A stretch of DNA of 64,000 nucleotides from Macrosoma leucophasiata. Its lineage: Eukaryota > Arthropoda > Insecta > Lepidoptera > Hedylidae. How positions within the stretch are numbered: position 1 is the first letter of the stretch; every line of letters begins with the position of its first letter. Location of the stretch: the NCBI GenBank assembly GCA_036365455.1, contig JAWQUS010000003.1, positions 4,174,001 through 4,238,000 on the forward strand, read 5' to 3'. Shown piece after piece: positions 19,817 to 30,174 of this stretch. The notes under the pieces are model-generated. The model ran no database searches, was not told where the DNA came from, and saw nothing but the letters and a program-made list of their open reading frames with translations. Both the position numbers and the translations under genes were made by a program.

Positions 19817-21654
19817 ATGGCTGTGAAGTTTTTTACTCTTTTACTCCTAACTACATTCATTTCTCAAGGTATTGTACTGCAACAATTCATGATATTTTTA
19901 TGATTTAACAGAGCCCAAAAAAGTTGTGTTATTTTAGAAGTAAATCTAGATATTGAATAAATAATACTATTTTCGGTCCGGACAGTGTCCGAATTTTGTT
20001 ATATCATTCCCATTTTATTAATTGGCGAATGTGAATTTGTTGAGTAATACTTACACTAATAACTAGTTGTTACACTAATAACATCAATTTCAATGTTCGA
20101 AATCTAGACATAAAATATATTTATATAAATTATATAAATGAGGCAGGAGATGTTGCAAAAATGTATTGACCTCCAGCCATGTATTGTACACAATATCATT
20201 AAACAGGCAAAATCAATATATAAACGTTTTTTACTGCATATTTTCACTTCTTTAGCTTTGTTTGCAGTTACAAAACATAGTTTGCACTTAGAATTGCAAC
20301 TCAAAACTAACATGGCGAATATGGCATTCGCCATGTTAGTTTCATGTTCGTTTTTTAAATTGTATTTTGATTATAGAACCTGGAGAAAAAAGTAATATTT
20401 TCTAAATACTATCAAAATCGATTGATCCCAAGTGTCGGCTGTATCGCCGCCATGTTTAACATAGTTGAAAATGATAAAATCGTTTGAATTAAATATGGTT
20501 GTAACTCTAAAATATATTCTTGAATAAATTAATTGTATTTTTTTCGGATTCTTCTTTAATTAACCCTTTTTTTGAGGACGTGGACGAACCAGGGCCGAGC
20601 TCGCAACATCTCCTTTACAAATGTAGTGATCCATTTGATTTTCTGATTTATCAAGTCTATTTTTACACAAATTGTAATTGACAAATATAAATAAATATAT
20701 TGATATCGCTCTAGGTAGTTTATGATTTATTGACGTTTTGAAAGTATCTGTAAAGATCTATTCGAAATAAAAACATTTTCTATTTCTATTTCTATGAATT
20801 CGTTTTATAAGACTGTCAATGTATTTCCAAATAAATTTAACCTGCAACATTTCTTATCTATTTAGCTACACTATTAGCTATTGTGTTTGAAATGGTCAAG
20901 GATAGTTTTTTTATGTCATGAAGGTGGCAAACAAGCACGCAGTTAAGTGATGACTGCAGCCTATAGACATCAACATAAAAACCAGAGATCAAAATGCAGA
21001 TGCGCCACCCCTGACACCTAAGTTGTTGTCTCTGTGATAGTTATTACTGGGCCATACATTACTATCTAACCGAAACACGATAGTGCTGAACACTAGCATT
21101 TAACGGGAGATAGAGGTAATGCGGTGGTGCCTACGCCCGCGAGCTCTGTCACTAGAAGCTCTACCACCAACAGTGTAGTCATGTGTATGTAATAGTTATT
21201 TCGGCCATACATTACTATCTAACCGGAACAAGATAGTGCTGGTATTCTACCACCAGTAGGGTAAAAAGGAAGTAAAAAAAATGTATACGTTTCAGGTAAA
21301 AGCCTCACAGAAATTTGGCTCAACGAACGAAACGTTGACCACATCATCCATGACTTCTTCCCCAGTACTATGGGCATCGCTAAACCATTCTGGGATGAGC
21401 TTAGATCGTGCAACGTGATCTTCCCAGACGGAGCAATATACGAGGCTTACCCTAACAACAATTTGCCTTCCCAAAATGTCTTCTTCTTGAACGCTGTACA
21501 TCCTTTCACCAGTTGTGCTATAGGCTTTGCAGGAATTGGTGTAGAATATTCTGGAACATATCAGCTGATGTCAACAGTTTACCAAACCACGACATCCACT
21601 CTGACTGTTACGAGACAGAATTTTCATTTGAATGTAAGAGAAATGGAAGTTTAA
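19817..21654 (+). CDS. Secreted protein of unknown function, paralogue 2
   Basis: Exons 19817-19868 (52 nt) and 21296-21654 (359 nt). The donor is CAAG|GTATTG and the acceptor ACGTTTCAG|GT, with the same phase and exon lengths as the paralogue at 10168-12981. The product is 136 residues: signal peptide MAVKFFTLLLLTTFISQ, then GKSLTEIWLNERNVDHIIHD and a C-terminal region with RSCNVIFPDGAIYEAYPN, TSCAIGFAGIGVEYSGTYQL and NFHLNVREMEV. Variation between the paralogues concentrates just before the MGIAK segment (GYVGSS versus DFFPST) and near the end. The N-terminal exon is short and easily missed by ORF calling. Not recognised; an Ig-like fold is possible. The intron contains family A copies and a 17-bp hairpin. 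Confidence 0.87.
20304..20342. repeat. 17-bp perfect hairpin in the intron
   Basis: AAACTAACATGGCGAAT and its exact reverse complement, separated by ATGGC. Confidence 0.75.
20735..20805 (+). mobile_element. LINE/SINE 3' end with TTTCTA tail
   Basis: GACGTTTTGAAAG..., AGATCTATTCGAAATAAAAA and then TTTCTA hexamers. The reverse complement of this end occurs inside the tandem units at about 25808-25870 and 26820-26885. Confidence 0.5.
20907..21174 (-). mobile_element. Family A retroposon in the intron
   Basis: Poly(A) side at 20907 (TTTTTTTATGTCATGAAGG), 5' side ending CTACCACCAA. Complete but with several small deletions. Confidence 0.7.
21198..21259 (-). mobile_element. Family A fragment beside the splice acceptor
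   Basis: Only the 5' part is left (TAACCGGAACAAGATAGTGC... CTACCACCAGTA). It ends 36 bp before exon 2 of the secreted-protein gene, so the acceptor tract is squeezed next to it. Confidence 0.6.
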
Positions 21655-21658
21655 TAAA
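21653..21658 (+). terminator. Poly(A) signal overlapping the stop codon
   Basis: GTT TAA TAAAAG places AATAAA across the stop of paralogue 2. A second AATAAA lies at 21827-21832 and could give a ~190-nt 3'UTR instead. Confidence 0.55.
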
Positions 21659-21834
21659 AGAATCGACAACCTCACGAATCGTAATTATGTTTTTGGACCA
21701 GATAAAAAAGGCCTGAGGGGCCTGTTATTGACTAAGTAGAGTTATTATATTATTTTTATACATATGTTAACTAAAACAGTATTCTTAACTATAATTTAAT
21801 GCATTAATTGTTTACTATATCTTATCAATAAAAA

Positions 21835-22220
21835 ATATCATATCTCTGTCTGTGTATGTCAACATTTCAAAAGCGACTTTATACCGAAACTATTATGACC
21901 ATACAGTTGAAACTATAGATTTATTATCTACTATGGTTGAAACTTATGTAAACCGCTTCATGATTTTAAAAAGATTAAACATTTTTTTATCTCCAAATCT
22001 GTCTTCAAACATAACAATGACGTTTCTAAAACTATTTTTCAATCGTTTTGAAGATACACAAGTCCTCAACTCCTACCACCAGGCATTTTAACTGAAAGAG
22101 TGATTTTTTTTTAATAAAGATCATGCTGTCTGTCGTTCTCAATAAAATGAACACTTTACGATTTTCGAAAACTCATAATGTTATTGACATACCTACTTAG
22201 TTTTTTTTTTGCGACATTAC
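21835..22220. other. No feature recognised
   Basis: AT-rich DNA downstream of paralogue 2. A 79-codon open frame (21852-22091) has no recognisable motif. Confidence 0.4.
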
Positions 22221-22254
22221 ATGCGCTTGTGAATTTAGAAATTAAAGACAAAAA

Positions 22255-22390
22255 AGGAAACGATTGGACTCCAGTCCAGCCGCTTTTCTACTAAGCTACC
22301 AAAGCTTCACAAGCATACTCCGTTAAGTGGTATAGTGGCTGGATTTGATATCCTGAGGTTGCAGGTTCGATCTTTGCCTGAAGTCATTTT
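22255..22390 (+). repeat. Degenerate tR repeat pair
   Basis: 22321-22386 carries TTAAGTGGTATAGTGGCTGG and GGTTCGATCTTTGCCTGAAGTC, a tRNA-like core with a different anticodon arm. Just before it (22262-22310) an opposite-strand remnant reads CCAGTCCAGCCGCTTTTCTA. Again two cores in inverted arrangement. Confidence 0.5.
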
Positions 22391-22630
22391 TTTTTTATTT
22401 TTGAACTGTCAATGTAACTTTGAAATTCATAAGCATTATATTATTATGAATGACAAAATTATATGTGAAAAATATTAATTATTTAGAGAAAAATGATGGT
22501 CAATATTCAGTCAAATATTACTTCCTACTACGAAACCCTTCATAGTTGTGTCCGACATGCACTTGGCCAATCAATTATTTGCTCAATTTCTTAATTTTAG
22601 ATAAGATTAGACACAGAATTCAATCAAGGT

Positions 22631-22880
22631 CGTAGGTACCACCGCATTACCAAATCTATCTGCCGCCAAAAGGTAGTGTTCAGTACTATCCTGTTCCGGT
22701 TATATGGTAATGTTTGTAAGAACTATGATATTGAGACATAACAACTTAGGTCTCAGGGGTGGCAACGCATCTGCATTTTGACCTCTGGTTTTTATGTAGA
22801 TGTCTATAGGCTGAAGTCATCATTTAACATCAATGTCAGCAGCATGACTGTTTGCCACCTTCCTTACAAAAAAAGTATAG
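22631..22880 (+). mobile_element. Family A retroposon
   Basis: Runs from TAGGTACCACCGCATTACC to TTACAAAAAAAG. The poly(A) end abuts the hAT element. Confidence 0.65.
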
Positions 22881-22892
22881 GTATATTTCAGC

Positions 22893-23709
22893 TAGGGTTT
22901 CTGCTCGAGACTTCTCGAACTCGAGACAACTCTAGAATGTCGCCTCCATTCGAGACGAGAAATAAATAGCCGACTCTCGAGTTCTGGCGAACACGAAGAA
23001 AGGGCTAAAGTCAGGCTCGCCATTTTGCCCCTTTTACCAATGAAAACGTCACTCGCGCACTACAAACACGCGCAGACTTCTCACTCGCACGTATTGAAAC
23101 TCGCCGCCGCCGCATAGTTAGCAACTGGTATGACGCGGGAGACTCTCGAGGAGACGGAAGACTAACTGGCAGTTACTCAGACTCCTGCTCAGATTGGTCC
23201 GTGAAACTCGTGCCGTACCTGTGTGTGGCTACGCGGGCACAATTTAGTAAGCTCTAATACAAGTGGATTAGTCCGACACCTGCACTGCGTTCATAAAATA
23301 ACTTTGAAAACTGAGTCACAAGCTGCTTTAACCAGTTCAACCGCTGATAATGAAGATGAACAGCCTCCAACAACAGAGTTTCAACTTTTCAACGCCAGAA
23401 GACCCTCAGTGAAATTGTATCGTTTAGCTGCAAGAGATGGTCTCACCATTCGACAAATCACAAGAAGTGAATTTATAAGAGAATCAATTCAGAGTACAGG
23501 ATTTAAGTTACTTACGTTTTATATTTCTAACTTGTAGTGTAAAGTATGTTACATTAAAAGAAGTCTGATTTTTAATTGCTTTTCATTTTATTTTCAGTTT
23601 CATTTACAATTTTTTACGAAAGACTCGAGAGTCGAGACAACTCAAGATATTGAAGGCGAGAATTATCAAAACGCGAGAAAAAAAATGAGGCGTGACAACA
23701 GAAGCCCTA
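22893..23709 (+). mobile_element. Internally deleted hAT element with BED-finger fragment
   Basis: 817 bp. The TIRs TAGGGTTTCTG and TAGGGCTTCTG (reverse complement) fit the hAT pattern, and the 8-bp TSD ATTTCAGC is present at 22885-22892 and 23710-23717. An open plus-strand frame from about 23211 to 23537 starts with a CX2C...HX4H zinc finger (CRTC ... RHLHCVH), a BED finger, and ends LAARDGLTIRQITRSEFIRE, like the region after the BED finger in hAT/ZBED proteins. An upstream stop and the lack of the RNase-H-like catalytic core make it non-autonomous. Confidence 0.8.
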
Positions 23710-23719
23710 ATTTCAGCAG

Positions 23720-24020
23720 TCTACTAAATACATATAATTTAACCTTACAATCAAACAGTCAAATCAATTTTTTTATATACCCTGATAAATTTAAGTGTAG
23801 ATCAGAGTTATTGTCGTATTATCATGTCACGTATTCTTGATAAGATCGATTTTTTTAAATATCTCCGGGTCTAAGTACTGATTCTAATCGATATTATAAA
23901 CAATGTAGATATGATATGATAAGCTTTGATTTTAATTGATAACGTTGTTGTAGAATGACTTGACTCGTTGATGCAAACTGTAGTATCAGTTTTTAGGGTG
24001 CCTTAGTAAACAGGGAATCC
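23720..24020. other. No feature recognised
   Basis: AT-rich spacer without repeats or frames of note. Confidence 0.45.
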
Positions 24021-24023
24021 TTA

Positions 24024-24138
24024 CCCCCTTATTTATAAACGTATTTTAGCTAAAGTGTTGTTAATCTCTCCTTTGTCCTCAAAGACAAAGCATTCTATAG
24101 TTAAAACGTATCTAATGTACGTTTATGAATAAGGGGGG
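24024..24138. mobile_element. 115-bp MITE with TTA TSD
   Basis: The ends CCCCCTTATTTATAAACGTA and (reverse complement) CCCCTTATTCATAAACGTAC match closely. TTA at 24021-24023 and 24139-24141 would be a 3-bp TSD, as in PIF/Harbinger elements. Confidence 0.6.
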
Positions 24139-24310
24139 TTATAGTTTCGCCATGTCCGTCTGTCTGTCTGTCCGTCCGTCCGCGGTTTAGCGCAAAAATT
24201 ATTGGTACTAGACACTTGAAATTTGGCACAAGTAGGTATACACCTTAACCTTATATTTACGCCGACAAAGTGATAGAATAAAAAGTTGAAAAAAATATTA
24301 GGGTACCGCT
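24139..24310 (-). mobile_element. Family F repeat fragment
   Basis: The minus strand carries CTTGTGCCAAATTTCAAG, AAACCGCGGACGGACGGACA and a (GACA)n run, as in the larger copies at 43935-44735 and 48685-49260. Confidence 0.55.
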
Positions 24311-24339
24311 CCCATATGTAATGATAGTCCTAGTAGTAG

Positions 24340-24640
24340 TTTGTAGGTAGTAGTGTGAAGTTGTCCACTGTTGGACCAAAGCCTCCCCATAAGGGGGATA
24401 TGCCATAACCTCCACGCTTGGCATGCTGATTAGCGATCGCAATATCGGCAGCGGTAGTTTTATCGCAGGACGCTGCTGCCCATCTTGCGTTATTGCACCT
24501 ACTGCCGCCCCATTGAATTGGTTTGATCGCCATTGTTCGGTTGACTGACTGCACTAGTGGAATTCTCTTCCAGTAGAAGAAATATCTTCCACCAGTAGGT
24601 GGTGGGGTTGTCACGTCCCGACGCCAGCCATTAATGGGTC
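24340..24640 (-). mobile_element. SINE, family C
   Basis: The tail lies at the left (CCACTGTTGGACCAAAGCCT) and the head at the right (GTGGTGGGGTTGTCACGTCC). The body includes GATCGCAAT and CTTGCGTTATTGCACCTACT. The tail resembles LINE 3' ends of RTE type. Further copies: 38790-38970, 53595-53880, 58336-58570. Confidence 0.55.
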
Positions 24641-27345
24641 ATTAAGCCTTTATTCGAAACCCTTTATCAAAGTAACATTATTGATATTCAGTTAAAATTT
24701 AAAAAATAAAAAAAATAAACAAGAATGTTTCATTAAAAATCGTTTTCACAAAAATAATGTCTTTTCTCTTAATAAATTATGATTTTCACTAACCCATTTA
24801 AAAAAAAAAATTGTGAACCCGTTAATTGAGACACCACGAAAATACCTTAAGAGTTAAGCTCTCACTCACGAAAATCTACGTCTCATCTAAAAAAAAACAC
24901 TGTTTTGATCTATCTTAAATTTAAAAAACACTGCGTACCTAGTTTTATAGTAAGGTACATATTTTTCAAATAAACGAAAATAAAGATATTTTCGCTACAC
25001 CTAACATAAAACGTATCCCATATTATAAAGTAGAAACGCTAAATTGCTTTAAACAGACTTACACAACATATGCGTAATACTAACATGGGTCATTAGGTCT
25101 ATACTCGAGTCTTGTCATGAAAGTAACATTATCGATATTCAGTTAAAGCTAGTCTCAGGTGTCGGTACTTTGTATTGGAATTTCAACATGACGGCTGCGG
25201 TCCCATGCATATGGATGCGCCGTATCGCGTTACATGGACGTCTGCACAAAGTTGTGTAATTGTGTTACCATAGCAATTACGCCGAGGCGTATAGCAAGCC
25301 GAAGTAAATGTCGAACGGTAATTGGCGGGACAAATGCACTTTTGAAGTAGCAATATTGTGAATCGAAATAGTATATTTGGTAACGAGCCATTCGTTGTTC
25401 TCAATATTTATATACTTACATAATAAAGCCTATAAGTCGAAAATTTTAAAAATAAACAAGTATGGCTCATTCAAAATCGTTTTTAACATAATAATAATGT
25501 CTTCTCTCATCGTAAATTATGATTTTTACTAACCCATTTTTTAAAGAAATAGTGAACCCGTTAATTGAAATACTACGAAAATACCTTAAGAGTTAAGCTC
25601 TCATTCACGAAAATCTACGTCTCACCTAAAAAAAAATACTGTTTTGATCTATCTTAAATTTAACAAACACTTTGCCTACCTAGTTTTACGAAAATAAATA
25701 TATTTTCGTTACGCCTAACTTAACCCATTGAGTGCCAATACGTTATATTACGTAGGTAGTAAATAATGTTGGAAGCCAACTACGAAATATTACGAGGAAC
25801 TTCCATAGGGGAATAGAAATAGAAAATATTTTTATTTCGAATAGATCTTTTTCAAAACGTCAAGAAATCATAAAATACCTAGAGTGAATAATCATTATAT
25901 ATAGTAAAAGCAAAATCATATAATATATTAATAGTAAATTTAAAATTAGAATTGAAACTACTTAGTAAAAACATAATAATCACAAAATATGAAAACGTAT
26001 CTCATTATATAAAGTAGAAACGCTACATTGCTCTAAAGAGACTTACACAACATATGCGTAATACTAACATGGGTCATCAGGCCTATACTCGAGTCTTGCC
26101 ATGAAAGTAACATTATCGATATTCAGTTATAGCTAGTCTCAGGTGTCGGGACTTTGTATTGGAATTTCAGCAGGACGGCTGCGCTCCCATGCATATGGAT
26201 GCGCCGTATCGCGTTACATGGACATCTGCACAAAGTTGTGTAATTGTGTTACCATAGCAATTACGCCGAGGCGTATAGCAAGCCGAAGTAAATGTCGAAC
26301 GGTAATTGGCGGGACAAATGCACTTTTGAAGTAGCAATATTGTGAATCGAAATAGTATATTTGGTAACGAGCCATTCGTTGTTCTCAATATTTATATACT
26401 TACAAAATTAAGCTTCTAAGTCGGAAATTTAAAAAATAAAGAAGAATGGCTCATTCAAAATCGTTTTTAACATAATAATAATGTCTTTTCTCTTAATAAA
26501 TTATGATTTTCACTAACCCGTTTTTTAAAGAAAAAGTGAACCAGTTAATTGAAATACCACGAAAATACCTTAAGAGTTAAGCTCTCATTCACGAAAATCT
26601 ACGTCTCACCTAAAAAAAAATACTGTTTTGATCTATCTTAAATTTAAAAAACACTGCGTACCTAGTTTTATAGTAAGGTACATATTTTTCAAATAAAGGA
26701 AAATAAATATATTTTCGTTACGCCTAACTTAACCCATTGAGTGCCAATACGTTATATTACGTAGGTAGTAAATAATGTAGGAAGCCAACTACGAAATATT
26801 ACGTAGAACTTCCATAGGGGAATAGAAATAGAAATAGAAAATATTTTTATATCGAATAGATCTTTTTCAAAACGTCAAGAAATCATAAAATACCTACAGT
26901 GAATAATCATTACATATAGTAATAGCAAAATCATATAATACATTAATAGTAAATTAAAAATTAGAATTTAAACTACTTAGTTAAAACATAATAATCACAA
27001 AATATGAAAACGTATCTCATTATATAAAGTAGAAACGCTGCATTGCTCTAAAGAGACTTAACACAAAATATGCGTAATACTAACATGGGTCATTAGGCCT
27101 ATACTCGAGTCTTGTCATGAAAGTAACATTATCGATATTCAGTTAAAGCTAGTCTCAGGTGTCGGGACTTTGTAGTGGAATTTCAGCAGGACGGCTGCGG
27201 TCCCATGCATATGGATGCGCCGTATCGCATGACATGGACGTCTGCACAAAGTTGTGTAATTGTGTTACCATAGCAATTACGCCGAGGCGTATAGCAAGCC
27301 GAAGTAAATGTCGAACGGTAATTGGCGAGACAAATGCACTTTACT
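24636..27345. repeat. Tandem array with ~1-kb units
   Basis: Units begin with GGGTCATTAGG(C/T)CTA at about 24636, 25087, 26071 and 27087, giving periods of 451, 984 and 1016 bp. The first unit lacks the central block; the last is cut after ATTGGCGAGACAAATGCAC. The central block (25145-25404 and its counterparts) is GC-richer (GGCTGC...CCCATGCATATGGATGCGCC) and nearly the same in all three units, and it holds overlapping short frames on both strands. Units two and three also contain an AAATAGAAATAGAAA retroposon tail. Confidence 0.75.
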
Positions 27346-27434
27346 TTACATGCAATTTTTTAGGACTGACTTATGTAGTCGGCTTATCTCGAGACGACAC
27401 TAGTCGACTTCACTACTACTACACAGTGTCGAAC

Positions 27435-27635
27435 CGTATAAATGTTATAAAGCTGAAGAGTTTGTTTGTTTAATTCAAGCGCTAATCTCAGGAACTAACA
27501 ATCCGATTTGAAAAATTCTTTCATTGTTAGATAGTTATCGAGAAACGTTTTAGGCTACATAATAACACGCTACGATGCATAGGAGAGGGAAGTGGTAACA
27601 TTGCACCCGCGCGAAGCCGGAGCGGGCCGCTAATT
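27435..27635 (+). mobile_element. Helitron-like element
   Basis: TTATAAAGCTGAAGAGTTTG at the start, GCGCGAAGCCGGAGCGGGCC then GCTAATTC at the end. It starts about 90 bp beyond the tandem array. Confidence 0.5.
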
Positions 27636-27775
27636 CAATATAATTCTGAAAAACTTTAGTTGATTTTATTTGGCAGTGCATCATTCTTAATCGCATATCG
27701 ATTTTCCGAAAAAGTAAAATCAAAATCATCATTAAGATTTCACTTAACCTTAAGTTTATGTTGTTTTGTATGTCG

Positions 27776-27976
27776 CAAAGACCAAGGTTAAAATGCAGAT
27801 GCGTTACCTCTCCTGAGGCTTAAGGTGTTATGCCTCTGTGCCGGAAATTACAGGGCCGTACATTACCACCTGACCGGAACACGATAGTGCTGAACACTAC
27901 CATTTAGCGGCAAGTATAATGTAATGCGGTGGTGCCTACGCCCGCGAGCTCCGTCACTAGAGCTCTACCACCAGTA
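27776..27976 (-). mobile_element. Family A, 3'-truncated
   Basis: Lacks the poly(A)-proximal part; runs from ACCAAGGTTAAAATGCAGAT to CTACCACCAGTA. Confidence 0.65.
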
Positions 27977-28003
27977 GAAGCTAGCCGATAGTCACATTCA
28001 TAG

Positions 28004-28122
28004 TAGCTGACCGTCCGATCCGTGCCGGTTTTATTCCGAACCCGGCCGACCGGAGAACCGTGCTTATCAAATAATCATGGGTAGCTACATGCTGGGCATC
28101 CAAAAAAAAAGTGTCCTGACCG
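28004..28122. repeat. Repeat K, copy 1
   Basis: GCTGACCGTCCGATCCGTGC, then AACCCGGCCGACCGGAGAAC, then GGGCATCCAAAAAAA. A second copy is at 29789-29900. The GC-rich head may be an RNA-derived SINE; no known RNA was recognised. Confidence 0.45.
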
Positions 28123-28356
28123 CTGTAAGCTTAAGTTATTATATTACTCTTTATTCAAAACATATTTTCTTATCTAGCGTGACAATGCCATAAGAAGATA
28201 AAATGCGCAAGGGCATAAAATTGGAAATATGTGCGACAGTTGTCGACAGGGCTCGTGACGCACAAAAAAAAACTAGCTGTTTGTCTGCTGTGTCTTATTA
28301 TCTGTGCTTAGTCTCTCAGGAACTAAACCATAAAGCAAAGCTACTTTACTAAACAT

Positions 28357-28560
28357 TTTTTTTATGTAATGAAGGTGTCAAACAAGCATGCAGTTCATAT
28401 TGAAGACTGCAGCCAATATTCACGTTGCCCCCCGAGAGCCTAGTTGTTATGTCTCTGTGAAATTTATTACATTACCATCTAACCGGAACACCATAGTGCT
28501 AAACACTACCATTTGGCGGCAGATAGATAAGGTAATGCGGTGGTACTTACGCCCTGACGA
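28357..28560 (-). mobile_element. Family A, diverged
   Basis: TTTATGTAATGAAGGTGTCA at the tail side, then TAACCGGAACACCATAGTGC; the 5' end is lost. Confidence 0.55.
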
Positions 28561-28574
28561 TACTGGAACTCTGC

Positions 28575-29440
28575 TATTTATATATTAAGTAGCCTATGTT
28601 CTTTTTCAAAGTCAGCTCTATCTCTGTTCCAAATTTAATTAAAATCGTTTCACTCGTTTAGACATGAAAAGGTAACAGACAGATAGACAAAGTTACTTTC
28701 ATGATATGTTCTTAGGTTTTCGCGAGCTACACTCCTTGAAATAAAACTATTTTTACGGATTTATCTCGCGTATATTATAAAAAGATTCATCAGTATTTAA
28801 GACCCATTAAAAGTAATATTCCATTACAAAATTCTGGCATTTATAAATTAGATTGTGATTGTGGACTCTCATATATTGGTCAAACGAAGAGAGCTGTATC
28901 CACCCGCGTTAAAGAGCACATTGCTGATGTCAAAAACCGAAAAACAGGGAGGTCTGCAGTCTGTGAACACATAGCGGATAAGCCGAACCATTACATCCGG
29001 TTTGATAAAATTAAAATACTCGCTAGAGAACACAAACCCATTCCACGAATGGTACGCGAGGCTATTGAAATTAAAAAAACACCCAAATTTCAATAGAGAA
29101 GATGGATGGCGATTATCAACATCATGGGATCCCATACTTAGCAAGATTAAATCCTAGCCTCAGCAGTCTGCAAGACCTCAAGATACTATAAGTAATTATT
29201 GTGTTAATCCTGAACGCTACGCAAGGCGTTTACGAAATCGATGGAGGTAGCTACATATAATTTTTTCAAACTTCTGTCAGACAAATGTCACCTCAGTCTG
29301 CTCGGGACCACGGAAGCTGAAAAGCGACCGAAACGTCGGGTTGATTTTAAAAATCATTTAAGTTTAATATACGCGAGATAAATCCGTAAAAATAGTTTTA
29401 TTTCAAAGTTACTTTCGCATTTATAATATTAGTAGGGAAG
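28575..29440 (-). mobile_element. Helitron-like element interrupted by the Penelope-like insertion
   Basis: 28575-28700 (AGCCTATGTTCTTTTTCAAA..., AACAGACAGATAG) continues at 29404 (CAAAGTTACTTTCGCATTTA). An uninterrupted relative is at 43072-43262. Confidence 0.55.
28701..29403 (+). mobile_element. Penelope-like element, 5'-truncated, with GIY-YIG domain
   Basis: A 703-bp insertion flanked by the 13-bp TSD CAAAGTTACTTTC (28688-28700 and 29404-29416). The plus strand from about 28840 encodes SGIYKLDCDCGLSYIGQTKR with the GIY...YIG signature, then RVKEH and REHKPIPRMVREAIEIKK, matching the C-terminal endonuclease of Penelope-like retroelements; a stop follows at about 29095 with a decayed tail. 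A perfect 42-bp inverted repeat (28736-28777 and 29365-29406) borders it. Near the 3' end GACCGAAACGTC resembles the hammerhead-type motif of these elements, but the CUGANGA box reads CTGAAAA. RT domain absent. Confidence 0.8.
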
Positions 29441-29453
29441 TAGGGATTATGAT

Positions 29454-29701
29454 GCGGCTAATATTCAAAGTACGGCCACACTCAGTTCTATCCGGCTAAA
29501 ACTAGGTGTGGCTGGTAGCCGTTGGTTAAACCTAAGTGTAAGATAAACTTATTCATGGTTATTAGTAAGTGTAGCCAGTTCAACTGTCTGTTAAAATTTT
29601 ACTAACATCAAGCCGTTGGCTAAGCCAGGGACGCCTATTGTCCACACCTAGTTTTAGCAGGATAGAACTGAGTGTAGCTGTACTTCGGGTATTAGCCGCA
29701 A
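29454..29701. mobile_element. MITE with ~60-bp TIRs
   Basis: The outer blocks TGCGGCTAATA and CACTCAGTTCTATCC and GCTAAAACTAGGTGTGG occur in inverted order at the right end (29640-29701). No TSD settled. Non-coding. Confidence 0.6.
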
Positions 29702-29788
29702 CACATATACAAAATAGTATAACTATTATTTCACTCCTAAAAATATTAAACAAATTGACGTAATCGAATCACGATTTCAAGAGTGGCA

Positions 29789-29900
29789 GCTGAACGTCCG
29801 ATCAACCGTGCCGGACGTAATCCGTACCCGGCCAACCGGAGAACCGAGGGTAACCAAATTACCGCGGCTACATTTTGGGCCATCCAAAAAATTGTGTGAG
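29789..29900. repeat. Repeat K, copy 2
   Basis: AACGTCCGATCAACCGTGCC, then ACCCGGCCAACCGGAGAACC, then GGGCCATCCAAAAAA. Same orientation as copy 1. Confidence 0.45.
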
Positions 29901-30174
29901 CTTAATATCTCGTTTTGTAACCATGAAAAATTAATAATATTGAATGGGATTTCAAAAAGTAATGACTATAAGAGATTGTGAGTAACCATGAAATTAAATA
30001 CACTACTTTTTAAGCGTGACAAACCTATATTGCTTCGGTAGCTTAATAGTAGCCAAACTCTGATGTGATGGCATACGAAAGTGTTTGTGGTATTGCACTA
30101 TCAGGGAAATGGACGCTTGACTATGTAAACACCTTAGGAGTCGGTAATAAATATTATATTTGATTTATTTTGGA

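Noticed and set aside
20138..20620. TIR element bounded by GGAGATGTTGC and its complement
   Set aside because: Only 11 bp of matching ends, no TSD and no second copy seen; could be chance.
25183..25404. 73-codon cysteine-containing frame, also at 26167-26388
   Set aside because: Shared because the tandem units are nearly the same; the third unit is truncated through it, and no start-site context supports it.
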